Made by a program: the position numbers and the translations under genes. The notes beneath the pieces were generated by a model, which had not been told where the DNA came from, did not search any database, and was given only the letters and a program-made list of their open reading frames with translations. A stretch of 64,000 bases of DNA from an uncultured Prevotella sp. (GTDB taxonomy: Bacteria; Bacteroidota; Bacteroidia; Bacteroidales; Bacteroidaceae): the NCBI GenBank assembly GCA_905233165.1, contig CAJODL010000001.1:1-64000 (forward strand), given 5' to 3'. Below are positions 47,501-56,183 of this stretch, piece by piece (positions within the stretch are counted from its first letter, which is position 1; each line of letters opens with the position of its first letter).

Positions 47501-48256
47501 AACCCATTCTACATCAGGTGACGTAGAGGTATTACCCTGTGCCCAGTCATAACACCATGAAGAATTCAATGCAGCATTGGCCTCTACCCTACCATCACTT
47601 GCCAATCCTGCCTTATGGGTATTCCACCACTTGAAGATACGATATGATGTAATCTTCTGGTCAAGTACTATCGGCAAGGAGGACATCTCCAGATCTGCCT
47701 TATCAGCAATAAAGCAACGGCTATATCCCCTACCCTTGGCACGGGTAGAGAATGTTACCATATATCCTCTCTTGAGTTTGAAAGAACGTATCTTATTGTT
47801 CAGTTTCTCCTCAGAAAGGGTATTCATATATCCGCCTGTATTTTCCAGGCCAAAATCATTGACTGCTATTCCGTCATATTTCTGTTCTGAATATACAGTC
47901 AGTGGTTTAAAATCACTACCATATGGATATATAATAGCTCCACGATTATATACACGAACGTCACAGTTGGTGCCATTCACTGCCTGTTTGCCATTTATAT
48001 ATACATGATTTTTGAGCCAGTTTTCTATAACTTTACTCGGTTTTATCTTAGAGATTATAACAACTGCATGCTCTAAATTTGTTATATTTACACTGCCTGT
48101 CGTAGTAAATGGTTCTGTGGATGTAATCGTATAATCCACATTTGCACTCACATTGACACTTCCTGTAACTTGCGTAACTGTTGTTACAGTATTGGCAGAA
48201 AAAGCAGCAATACAAGTGCAGAATCCTATTGCTAAAAAAATAAAAATTCTCTTCAT
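44573..48256 (-). CDS. Secreted GH128-like glycoside hydrolase with C-terminal modules
   Basis: 1227 residues with a signal peptide (ending CIAAFSA). After an N-terminal beta region (about 22-190) comes a catalytic domain of the Asl1/GH128 type (about 195-455): WCYDWAQG, VEWVPNHIY, KTNNEPGNSADDRPQ with candidate acid/base Glu280, LDLHCYWGQSS, and RPIWISEWTWGASW with candidate nucleophile Glu369. GH128 members cleave beta-1,3-glucans. Then follow an FN3 domain (about 465-560), a galactose-binding-like module (about 575-735: LVNGSFDLGLTDWATG), a helical linker, a second such module (about 860-1040) and a tail EIYDLSGRRA-GIIIENGIKKVK. Last gene of the PUL operon. The family call is from motif pattern only. 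Confidence 0.75.
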   Translation of the reverse strand: MKRIFIFLAIGFCTCIAAFSANTVTTVTQVTGSVNVSANVDYTITSTEPFTTTGSVNITNLEHAVVIISKIKPSKVIENWLKNHVYINGKQAVNGTNCDVRVYNRGAIIYPYGSDFKPLTVYSEQKYDGIAVNDFGLENTGGYMNTLSEEKLNNKIRSFKLKRGYMVTFSTRAKGRGYSRCFIADKADLEMSSLPIVLDQKITSYRIFKWWNTHKAGLASDGRVEANAALNSSWCYDWAQGNTSTSPDVEWVPNHIYEDYPSSATCGSRTESCHMKTNNEPGNSADDRPQDVATVLANWENLMATGMRLCSESSHDGSWSHLRAFIDSIDARGWRCDILDLHCYWGQSSFGDFSNYYTNYGNRPIWISEWTWGASWNSGNWSSGGIFAQAPDGSGSFSEANQQCMLNGTIPILEKLNSSKYVERYAIWNSEADASKVYKDGTLSLLGKYYAAMDEGMGYNASIQKIPTNPRQAGPSSLTGVYNPDTKTMKLSFKENNGEYNQLCNIEYKKPNTSTWETLEPVELKETAANYNISINAKNNYRYRIKVIDLNGKEYVTNEVMAVDENISFGDPVEVEGSTMYLGGNQLVNGSFDLGLTDWATGRNGELTAPYYQVVPIGGYNGTSYLQCYGNSDSERNEQSVRKVFTFEEGDYLYVTAAGCNNGANANRQKIAVSYSKSNFGAADNVLTMTQTTKWYKQTGTVKIAEAPYLGIILYYLAGTAQFDDFMVAKLFETPEAAIADALEWEKKRAEAFKVWNTKYQFLNAEMDDAINEATDPNDLESQIKRCINAVSVLNSVGKIADDVTTAKAMTMPGCDDLSIAFDKFEEANTAEEVIQYYDDLISIYNEVFPYTINSSLITNPSFSSSSTGWNVKTGTYTEGDQGVKTLSGKTCWNAWWNVTASGGSATTLAINQQVKASSVVSGFYALENKALTQHYCETDQHSFLTNVSQDNQKVSSPILPYGVQDLPQIADATKWLTLVTPYIYVNDGDNLTIGFESSKEGAKDNTWVRYGSPTTTDMREGWWCATGFQFRYIPAIKKDVNSSGWETVCFRYAFNIPEDVKVYNVAGILKNHQYICLEEVRGTKAGRPYVIQAPASRETTFLEYGRITSVEGIYQGLYGMFVENGKYPVKSLVLEDGVFKYIPDEASRIDKKNYSAYIKLDDLTELDEWAELMIPTSGLEDPTAIKNVKSTQNSKINSPEIYDLSGRRANADAKGIIIENGIKKVK

Positions 48257-48270
48257 ATAAAATATATCCT

Positions 48271-51054
48271 CTAATAATTTATCTTCTTCCCATTTATGAT
48301 ATTTATACCCTTTTGTGGAGATGCCAGACGTTTACCTGAGATATCATATATTTTATTGACATCAGTACGCTTCTTCTCCTGCACCAGAGTCTTAATACCT
48401 GTTGGCTCTTCACCATTATATAGTTTTTCTATATTCTCAGCAGAGAGAGCACAATTATATATTCTAAAGTCATCAATATTTCCCTTGAAACGTGAATCAC
48501 TTATAAACTGACTTCTTCCGATATAATTACGAACCGGATTTATATCCGTCGGACGTATTGTCATAGAAGTGGATGATGCCACAGCCCGCCCATCAACATA
48601 TAATACAACTTCTGTATTTCCAATTGTTACAGCGACATGATGCCATGCATTTCTTCCAAGTGTTGTTGTACTAAGGATTTCCTCTTCACCACCATTCTTC
48701 ATAACAAAGCGCATCTGTGAACCATTAGTTGGAGTAAGGAACATATATTGTTCTTGTCCATTTCCAAAGTCAAATATTCTTTGCCAATTAGATGACGAGG
48801 TCGAATAAACCCATGTGGCAATTGTCATTTCTTTGCTACATACCACACCTGCTGGCAATAACAGATGAGCAGTAGAGCCATTAAGTGTAAGAGAAGACTC
48901 ACCGACTTTTTTTAGAGAAGTACTATATGTAGCAGCTACATCAACTGCATCAAATACGTTTTGGGTTGCATCCTCTAAGTTATTTTCGAATGCATATTGA
49001 GCAACAAGTGCATCTGAAAGTAATGCAGTCTTTACATTAATCGAGGTGGAAGCTATAGACAAATTGCGACTTTTGTCTATAGCTTTAACCTTATATCTAT
49101 AACTTGCTCCATTTTGAACATCATTATCAATAAACTCTGTTCCTTCTACCATTCGACCTATTACATCCCATGAAGTTGCCTCTATTGTCTCATCAGGATT
49201 TTTCTCCTCTGCTCTATAAATCATATAGCCGGCAACATCGCTGGCAGTGCTGGCAGTCCATGACAACTTTATACTTGCAGACTGCATTTCAGCTTTAAGA
49301 CCTGTAGGTTCTTTCGGGGCATTTTTCTCCAGACTTGCATTTGTTGGGATAAACCTCCATTTCTGCTTGTCATCCCCAGTAAATGTCTGAGTTATAACAG
49401 CACCAAGAGCAGATGTTCCTGTCACTCCCAAGTATAATCCTGAATGGCGAGAACGAATGTAATAATATCCGTCACCAGCATATTCAAAGAACCACTGTTC
49501 ATTGGTGCCTCCAGCACCAACCCATGTTATTATGTTTGCTCCTGCAGATGTACTCCAATCCTTCAAATCTATCACTTGTGATTTATTTCTCTCACTACGT
49601 ATAATATAGTATCCGAAGTCTCCGCCACTATTATTTGCTATTGGCTCAAATATCCATCTCTGATAGTTATTAGATGCTGTTCCTGTATAAGATCCTTTGC
49701 TTATTATTGTACCATCTGCTGCATTAGATGCGGAAAAGCAATAATTGCAGGCTTTATTCTCAATAACATTGCTGCGATCCGTATATATTGGATCAAATGG
49801 CACATCTTCACCATAGTTCACCTGCACCATACGCTCTGCATTATATTGTCCTACATTATATCCAGTTCCTGCAGGTAAGAACATTGGATATCCGTACACT
49901 GGTCCATAAGAATCATAATATACAGGTCTGTCAACAGATGCAATTTCATATGTCTGTGGATTAGCCTGTCTCTCACTACATCCAAGGAAAGCTGCTACCT
50001 GCATTCCCTGTGGCATTATTCTCTTAGGGTCTTGCCACTTATAAACTGATGCAGCAGTCCATGTTGAGCGATTTTCTGCATATCCTATTTCTTTGCCATA
50101 ATATGAAGCCTTACAGAATTCTCCGCGTGAGGCACCATCCCAGCCCCACCATATACCTTGCTGCAAACCGTAGTGAATGCCTACGAATGCCTCCATCGTA
50201 TTGTGTAGCTCATCTGCCGTGGCCACATGTCCGTTGTTGCGCACAGTCTGCCAGAAATTAACATAGTTATCAAAAGAACCTGCCAACTGGTGAGTATTAC
50301 CCTCGCTGACATACGGTTTCACTCCATTGTACCATGTTAGAGCTTGATCACAATTCAGGGTATTGCCGGCAGAGATACGTATTCCAGCAAGGTCTGTATC
50401 CTCAGTCAAGAGTCGTGCAACCTCCTTAAAATGTGCGACTGTTCCCTGATCTGCCCAGTTAGCTTTCACTCCTGCCTCAGCATCAGCATAACCTTTAAAG
50501 TCAGGCTCATTGAACGGAGAAATAGTCACAACGTTAAATCCTTTCTGCCGAGCATACAGAACCGTAGCCTTTATTACTCTGTACCAGTTTACTGGTTTCC
50601 CATAATAATTTGTCTTATAGGTAGGTCCCTTTTCTGGGTCTGACCACATTCCATTGTCATGATTGAGGGCTATGTCTTTTATTCCCGACAGACCTATATG
50701 ATTAAGACGATTTTGTAATGCCACCTGTTGTGCTGAAGACAATACCAAATTCTCCCCTACAACATCTGTAGCCTGAAAAGACACACGTCCTATCTTCATT
50801 ACAGCCTTGGTAATATAGTTTGTGCCACGTATAACATTGTCTTCGGAATCCCATGCTGTATCCATTCCCCACATGACAGGAGACGCTGGAGTGGACAATA
50901 ATGAGATATCTGTACCAACTTTGTAAGTTACAGGTATTGCCGAGTATACACTTGCTGTGATATACTGTGATGTACGGGCCGGTCTTTGCGCAAACGATGT
51001 TGCTGGTATTCCCAACAACATCGCGCCCATAAATATTTTAAATGTTTTTTTCAT
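48271..51054 (-). CDS. Secreted multidomain glycosidase (clan GH-A-like) with ricin-type lectin, FN3 and LamG modules
   Basis: 927 residues. Signal peptide (ending ATSFA); catalytic-like barrel (about 40-420) with VVTISPFNEPDFKGYADAEA (candidate acid/base Glu183) and ATADELHNTMEAF (candidate nucleophile Glu282) followed by GIHYGLQQGIWWGWDGAS; a ricin-type beta-trefoil (about 430-570: YQRWIFEPI, NEQWFFEYAGDGYYYIRS, KQKWRFIP); an FN3 domain (about 580-675); a LamG/concanavalin-like domain (about 685-870); and a tail KIYDISGKRL-GINIINGKKI. The barrel recalls GH30 but I cannot place it in a family. Shares one base with the susD stop, so it is part of the operon. Substrate probably the same glycan as the GH128-like partner. 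Confidence 0.7.
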   Translation of the reverse strand: MKKTFKIFMGAMLLGIPATSFAQRPARTSQYITASVYSAIPVTYKVGTDISLLSTPASPVMWGMDTAWDSEDNVIRGTNYITKAVMKIGRVSFQATDVVGENLVLSSAQQVALQNRLNHIGLSGIKDIALNHDNGMWSDPEKGPTYKTNYYGKPVNWYRVIKATVLYARQKGFNVVTISPFNEPDFKGYADAEAGVKANWADQGTVAHFKEVARLLTEDTDLAGIRISAGNTLNCDQALTWYNGVKPYVSEGNTHQLAGSFDNYVNFWQTVRNNGHVATADELHNTMEAFVGIHYGLQQGIWWGWDGASRGEFCKASYYGKEIGYAENRSTWTAASVYKWQDPKRIMPQGMQVAAFLGCSERQANPQTYEIASVDRPVYYDSYGPVYGYPMFLPAGTGYNVGQYNAERMVQVNYGEDVPFDPIYTDRSNVIENKACNYCFSASNAADGTIISKGSYTGTASNNYQRWIFEPIANNSGGDFGYYIIRSERNKSQVIDLKDWSTSAGANIITWVGAGGTNEQWFFEYAGDGYYYIRSRHSGLYLGVTGTSALGAVITQTFTGDDKQKWRFIPTNASLEKNAPKEPTGLKAEMQSASIKLSWTASTASDVAGYMIYRAEEKNPDETIEATSWDVIGRMVEGTEFIDNDVQNGASYRYKVKAIDKSRNLSIASTSINVKTALLSDALVAQYAFENNLEDATQNVFDAVDVAATYSTSLKKVGESSLTLNGSTAHLLLPAGVVCSKEMTIATWVYSTSSSNWQRIFDFGNGQEQYMFLTPTNGSQMRFVMKNGGEEEILSTTTLGRNAWHHVAVTIGNTEVVLYVDGRAVASSTSMTIRPTDINPVRNYIGRSQFISDSRFKGNIDDFRIYNCALSAENIEKLYNGEEPTGIKTLVQEKKRTDVNKIYDISGKRLASPQKGINIINGKKINY

Positions 51055-52892
51055 TAGAATCCTATTTGATTATTCCATTTCAGATACCAGTTATTCTTGT
51101 CTGTAAGATCTACTTTTATGTCACCATTGATATCTCTTGCCTTAATCTTATTCGCAAGATATGAGGGATCTCCACGTCTTAGCGCGACTCTCATAAGATC
51201 ATAGAAGCGATAACCTTCAAAAGACATTTCAAGAGCCTCCTCATCCATTATCATGTCTTCCACCTGTTCTTGTTCCCATTTAAGGTAATCAGCTGCAGAC
51301 ATTGTCTTTTTCTTTTCTTTATCTTCAGGCATGAAGTATCCTCTGTCACCATAGTCAACACCTTCAGTCATCACCGTAAAACCACATCCACGTCCATGGA
51401 TACCAATTGTATTTTGTGTATTATGGTTGTCTCTGTCTCTCGGATTAATAACTGCAATATATCTGTTGCTGCCTGCACCAGCGGAAGGGAATGGGAAATT
51501 ATTATTAAGATAGTCCTTCGAAGGTTTATAATATGGAACAATACTATCATTCAGAATTGTGTTGTTCACACCAGTAGAAAGAATATGGTATGCAAAACGT
51601 GGGTAACCAGCACAGTTCAACGCTTCTGCCAATCTTAAATATACAAGTCCACGACGATAAATGTGTACATTTGGTGTAGAATATTTTCGAATCGTTTGTT
51701 GTTCCACAGTCTCTTTCGTAAGTGGATGTGTACCATTCTGATCATAACTCCAAACGGTTCCAAGTCTTAAGTCTCCCCAATATTGCTCTGGTACAGTGCC
51801 ATCTTTTGGTACAATCTTTATCTCACCATCATCATCCCACTTATTGTAATAGTAGTTCTGAGCAGCAGATAAGTCACGTATTACCTTTGACGGATTCACC
51901 TGAGCATTATAGTCATTATTTCTTGTAGAATTGAAAATATCGCGGAGTTGACTATAATTTCCGTTAGATGGAATATCCTCCATCGGTATCATAGTAATTA
52001 ACTCTGATGTAGGATAAATTGACTCATCTAGAAAAAAGTTAAGATATGACGATGCCAAACCCAACCAGTTGTCATTTGTCCAATATGTTGCCATACTCGT
52101 TGTAGGATAAACAGAGTTCTCACCATTTCTGAGAGAAATATACTTATAATAGTATTCAGCTGCTCTCAGATAATTACCTGCCCACAGATTCAGATCTCCG
52201 AGCAGCAGGCGCAACGGAATACAGAACAATCTTGATGGTTTGCCAGCTACATCCCCATAATTTGGCAATTCTATATAAGACATATTCTGTGTGCTATCCT
52301 GCAACTCAGGATTGTCTGCCAAGCCATCATCATATAAGAAGTAGTCACAGATATCATTGATTCCATATACAGGATAAGTCTTTTCGGCATCCTCTTTTGA
52401 CAGAATTGGTTTTGTAACAAATGGAACCCTGCCATAGTTGAGAACCAATTGCAGATATGTCCAGGCACGTATTGACTTTACCACAGCATACTCCTTCTTG
52501 AAAAGACGTTCACCACGGTTGTTCTGTTGTGCACTATCAACGTTAGCTATAAAATAGTTACAGTTATTGATGATAGCATAATAGTCACTGGGCACATTAT
52601 ATTTGTTATCATCGCCAACCTGAAAGTTTGCAATATCTCTTAAATCAGAAGAGGTATGCTTATTCACATTAACGAGGTCCCCTCGAAGTTCTCCTAATAA
52701 TATCGTACGATCAGCTATCGCCTGCACCTTATTAAGAATACCTATAACAGAATATATTGTGTCACTTGCGCCTTCCAATTTTCGGCCGGTTTCCACGAAG
52801 TGGCTTGACTCCACATCATAGAATTTCTGACATGAGGTCAACGATAGTCCTATCGCCAACCCTAATACTAGTTTTATTTTATTTAATTTCAT
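51054..52892 (-). CDS. SusD/RagB-family glycan-binding lipoprotein (second pair)
   Basis: 612 residues. Lipoprotein signal MKLNKIKLVLGLAIGLSLTS with lipidated Cys21. SusD features are the TPR-like helical core (IRAWTYLQLVLNYGRVPFVT, with the RAW-x-Y-x-x-L motif), the later VYLRLAEALN-like block GLVYLRLAEALNCAGYPRFA, and the C-terminal EALEMSFEGYRFYDLMRVAL (the E-x-x-x-E-G-x-R-x-x-D-L signature). It caps the SusC channel at the outer membrane and captures oligosaccharides. Sits 15 bp after the matching susC. Confidence 0.93.
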   Translation of the reverse strand: MKLNKIKLVLGLAIGLSLTSCQKFYDVESSHFVETGRKLEGASDTIYSVIGILNKVQAIADRTILLGELRGDLVNVNKHTSSDLRDIANFQVGDDNKYNVPSDYYAIINNCNYFIANVDSAQQNNRGERLFKKEYAVVKSIRAWTYLQLVLNYGRVPFVTKPILSKEDAEKTYPVYGINDICDYFLYDDGLADNPELQDSTQNMSYIELPNYGDVAGKPSRLFCIPLRLLLGDLNLWAGNYLRAAEYYYKYISLRNGENSVYPTTSMATYWTNDNWLGLASSYLNFFLDESIYPTSELITMIPMEDIPSNGNYSQLRDIFNSTRNNDYNAQVNPSKVIRDLSAAQNYYYNKWDDDGEIKIVPKDGTVPEQYWGDLRLGTVWSYDQNGTHPLTKETVEQQTIRKYSTPNVHIYRRGLVYLRLAEALNCAGYPRFAYHILSTGVNNTILNDSIVPYYKPSKDYLNNNFPFPSAGAGSNRYIAVINPRDRDNHNTQNTIGIHGRGCGFTVMTEGVDYGDRGYFMPEDKEKKKTMSAADYLKWEQEQVEDMIMDEEALEMSFEGYRFYDLMRVALRRGDPSYLANKIKARDINGDIKVDLTDKNNWYLKWNNQIGF

Positions 52893-52907
52893 AGTATCAA
52901 ATAGAAT

Positions 52908-55900
52908 TTAGAGTTTCACTTTCACACCAAAGACAACACTGCGATTTGATCCGACCTTACCATAGTCAATACCTTGTCCTATAACAGAGTTCGTAATAGA
53001 AACTTCCGGATCACTACCCAAATATTTTGTAATAGTAAATAGATTGTTTCCTTGGATCCAGAATTCCAATCCTTGCAAGAAAGAAGTATTCATTGGAAGA
53101 TTGTAAGACAGGGTTACACTTTTCAGTTTCAAATAAGAGCCATCCTCTATCCATCTGTCGCTGAAACGGCTATTACCCATAGGATCTTGGAAAGTTAACT
53201 TAGGAACATTTGTTACATCATTTTCAGCTTGCCATCTTTGCGTAAGATTTGTTGTCTGATTCAAGAATCTTGAACCGCCCTCAAGTTGTGAACGCATATA
53301 GTTATATACGTCATTACCTATAGAGTAATTGAAATTCATATCCAACTTGAAACGTTTCCATGATAATGAAGAAAAAATATTACCATAGATATCAGGATTT
53401 GGATCACCTATTACCTGCATATCTTTTTCATCAATTCGTTTATCACCATTGACATCTTCAAATCTAACGTCACCGGCGCTAAATTCATGTTTGTCAACAC
53501 CATTTTCACTTAGGATATATAATCCCTCTGCCTTTGCCTCCGCTGTTGTTGCGAAAACACCATTTGTCTTATACCCATAGAACAGATTAGCTGCCTGTCC
53601 TTCTTTCGTTATGATATTGGCATTATACACAGATGTCACCACATAGTCCTTTCCGTCATTACGTCCAAGAGACTTGATAGTATTCTTATAATGTCCCATA
53701 GAAGCACCTACAGACCAAGACCAATCTTTTGTTGCAATAACTTTACCATTCACATTGATATCGAAGCCTTTGTTTTCCATCTTTCCTCCATTTGTCCACT
53801 GCTGGCTTATACCTGCCAACATGCTCATTGTCTGCAAAGAAAGAAGATCGGAGGTTCTGCTCCAGAATCCATTAATTCCGAAATGCAAACGATTATTGAG
53901 GAAATTTGCTTCAAGACCAAGGTTCCATCTCCTTGTACTTTCCCACTTGATATCATTGTTACCAATAGAGACAAGGCTCAAACCTGCTATAGATTTCATA
54001 TATAACTGAGAAGCCAAATATGTCCTCGCTGCAGTAAGACTCACATCATCATTACCACTAACATCTAAACCACCTGTTAGCTTAAGATAATCTATACCCT
54101 TGACATTAGCCATCCATGATTCATTAGAGATAATCCATCCTAATTGTACTGCAGGGAATATTCCCCAAGGTACACCACCAAACTTTATAGCGCCACCTCC
54201 ACGATTCTTACCAAAGCGTGAAGAACTGGAAGCTGTCAGATTTAACTGTGCATAATATCTTCCACGATAATTATAATTACCCTGTGCGTACACATCAATG
54301 GCACGCCATGATTCATCAACACCTTTAGCATCAACATTAAGAAGACCATTTGATAAGAATGGGGTCTTATCAGATCCTGTGTTATAACCCTCAGGAGCTG
54401 AAGAATTATAATTCTCAAACATCATTCGCAAACCACCAAATACTGATACAGAGTGTGCTTCATATTGATTCTTCCAGTTAAGACGTGTATCTGACTGTAA
54501 AGAATTCTGGCGTGATGTCTTCGATGCAACGAGGTTCTCACGATTAGCATTTACAGAAGCAACATAGTATGTTGGAACACCATTGATAGGTATATAATAC
54601 TTATTGTTTGTATTCAATAGATTATATGTGAAATGCTCTGATAAAATGAGATTTTGCAATATCTTATATTTAGGTGTTATAGACAGATTAAGCATAGATG
54701 TCTCAAAACGATTCTTATGCTCAGCATCAGCATATTCGTTGAAAGCCACTGGATTACCAAGTTTGTAATTATAGTTACCATATCCAACAAGAGCCTCATC
54801 AAGATATGTTTCATCTTCAATATCATAAACTGAAGAAGAGAAAGACCCTACTCCATTAGAGAATCCATATGCATAAGGACTCATAAAAGGCGACTTAACA
54901 TATGCAAGGAATGCTGGTGATGTAGGAGTGCCTTCTGTATAACCTGATGGTGCTGTGTCATCACGCAATGAACGGGTAGTATTTACAAATGAAGCATCAA
55001 AACGTACATCTAAACGAGATGTTAAAGCTATATCTGAATTGAAACGTATATTTATACGATTCATATCATTGTACTTCAACGTACTGTTAGCTAAAGTATA
55101 TCCTACAGACAAGTTATACTGCGCGACATCATCACCACCCATGACATTAATGCCATAGTTGTGTGTAATAGAGGTTCGATATATTTTTTCCTTCCAGTCT
55201 GTACTAGCATGATAGCGATTATAATAAGGATAAGAAGGGTCATTTACCAAGAATTTGAAATCAGAGCGTTTAGAATTTGTACTACCAAGCATTTCAGAAG
55301 CATAGTTACGATACTGCTCTGCATCCATCATGTCATAGAATTTTGGTTTCATATTGATACCAACAGATGCAGATGCTGTAATACGTGTTGCCATAGAGGT
55401 AGAACGCTTTGTGGTAACAAGAATCACGCCATTAGCACCTCTTGCACCATATAATGCTGTTCCATTGCGCATCACTTCTACATTAGCAATATCCGCAGGA
55501 TTGATACCCGTTAGCACGTCATTATAGAAACCTGAATGTAACTGCTCACGATCGTACTGTTGGTCTATTATTACTCCATCAATCACTACCAATGGTTGTG
55601 CATTTGCATTAAGAGAGTTCAAACCCTGTATAAACATTGACATGCCCTGACCAGGTGAACCAGAACGAGATGTTGAGTACGCATACGCACCCAGCTGATT
55701 CTGAATTTCTTCCTTGATATTGGTAGCATAAGAATATTTAAAGTCGTCAGCACTTACGTTCTTTAAAATGCTCTCTTCTGTTGCATAATCTGGCTTAAAC
55801 GATATTGGGAGTAATGCTACATCCTTCTGTGCTTCACCGTCACTGAGACCTATTGTTGCAGCATTGAAGTCTGGAGTACTAATATACAGTCCTGTTGAAA

Positions 55901-56180
55901 AAACAGGAACCTGAATCTTATAATTACCATCATCATCTGTCAAACCGGAATAGCCTTCAACAGCTGTAGCCTTCACAATAACACCTGACATTGGTGTTCC
56001 TGTGGCAGCATTAACGACACGGCCAGTAATAGTACGAGTCTCATACTGCTTTTTCTTAACCTTTACGACTTTTCGTACAACAGCCTCTTCTTCAAACTCA
56101 TCATCCTGTGCATAGGCAAAAGTTGAACTAAACGCCAATGCCAACGCTAACATTCCGTATTTATAGATATATTGTTTCAT
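52908..56180 (-). CDS. SusC/RagA-family TonB-dependent outer-membrane transporter (second pair)
   Basis: 1090 residues. Signal peptide (ending STFAYAQ), then a charged segment DDEFEEEAVVRKVVKVKKKQ, a carboxypeptidase-regulatory-like domain (about 50-130: ITGRVVNAATGTPMSGVIVK), a plug (about 140-260: LVVIDGVIID, then INPADIANVEVMRNGTALYG and ARGANGVILVTTK, the SusC hallmark) and a 22-strand beta-barrel to the C-terminal aromatic (VVFGVKVKL). It imports oligosaccharides using TonB energy. Starts 3 bp after the fasciclin gene, so it has no promoter of its own in the gap. Confidence 0.95.
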   Translation of the reverse strand: MKQYIYKYGMLALALAFSSTFAYAQDDEFEEEAVVRKVVKVKKKQYETRTITGRVVNAATGTPMSGVIVKATAVEGYSGLTDDDGNYKIQVPVFSTGLYISTPDFNAATIGLSDGEAQKDVALLPISFKPDYATEESILKNVSADDFKYSYATNIKEEIQNQLGAYAYSTSRSGSPGQGMSMFIQGLNSLNANAQPLVVIDGVIIDQQYDREQLHSGFYNDVLTGINPADIANVEVMRNGTALYGARGANGVILVTTKRSTSMATRITASASVGINMKPKFYDMMDAEQYRNYASEMLGSTNSKRSDFKFLVNDPSYPYYNRYHASTDWKEKIYRTSITHNYGINVMGGDDVAQYNLSVGYTLANSTLKYNDMNRINIRFNSDIALTSRLDVRFDASFVNTTRSLRDDTAPSGYTEGTPTSPAFLAYVKSPFMSPYAYGFSNGVGSFSSSVYDIEDETYLDEALVGYGNYNYKLGNPVAFNEYADAEHKNRFETSMLNLSITPKYKILQNLILSEHFTYNLLNTNNKYYIPINGVPTYYVASVNANRENLVASKTSRQNSLQSDTRLNWKNQYEAHSVSVFGGLRMMFENYNSSAPEGYNTGSDKTPFLSNGLLNVDAKGVDESWRAIDVYAQGNYNYRGRYYAQLNLTASSSSRFGKNRGGGAIKFGGVPWGIFPAVQLGWIISNESWMANVKGIDYLKLTGGLDVSGNDDVSLTAARTYLASQLYMKSIAGLSLVSIGNNDIKWESTRRWNLGLEANFLNNRLHFGINGFWSRTSDLLSLQTMSMLAGISQQWTNGGKMENKGFDINVNGKVIATKDWSWSVGASMGHYKNTIKSLGRNDGKDYVVTSVYNANIITKEGQAANLFYGYKTNGVFATTAEAKAEGLYILSENGVDKHEFSAGDVRFEDVNGDKRIDEKDMQVIGDPNPDIYGNIFSSLSWKRFKLDMNFNYSIGNDVYNYMRSQLEGGSRFLNQTTNLTQRWQAENDVTNVPKLTFQDPMGNSRFSDRWIEDGSYLKLKSVTLSYNLPMNTSFLQGLEFWIQGNNLFTITKYLGSDPEVSITNSVIGQGIDYGKVGSNRSVVFGVKVKL

Positions 56181-56183
56181 AAG

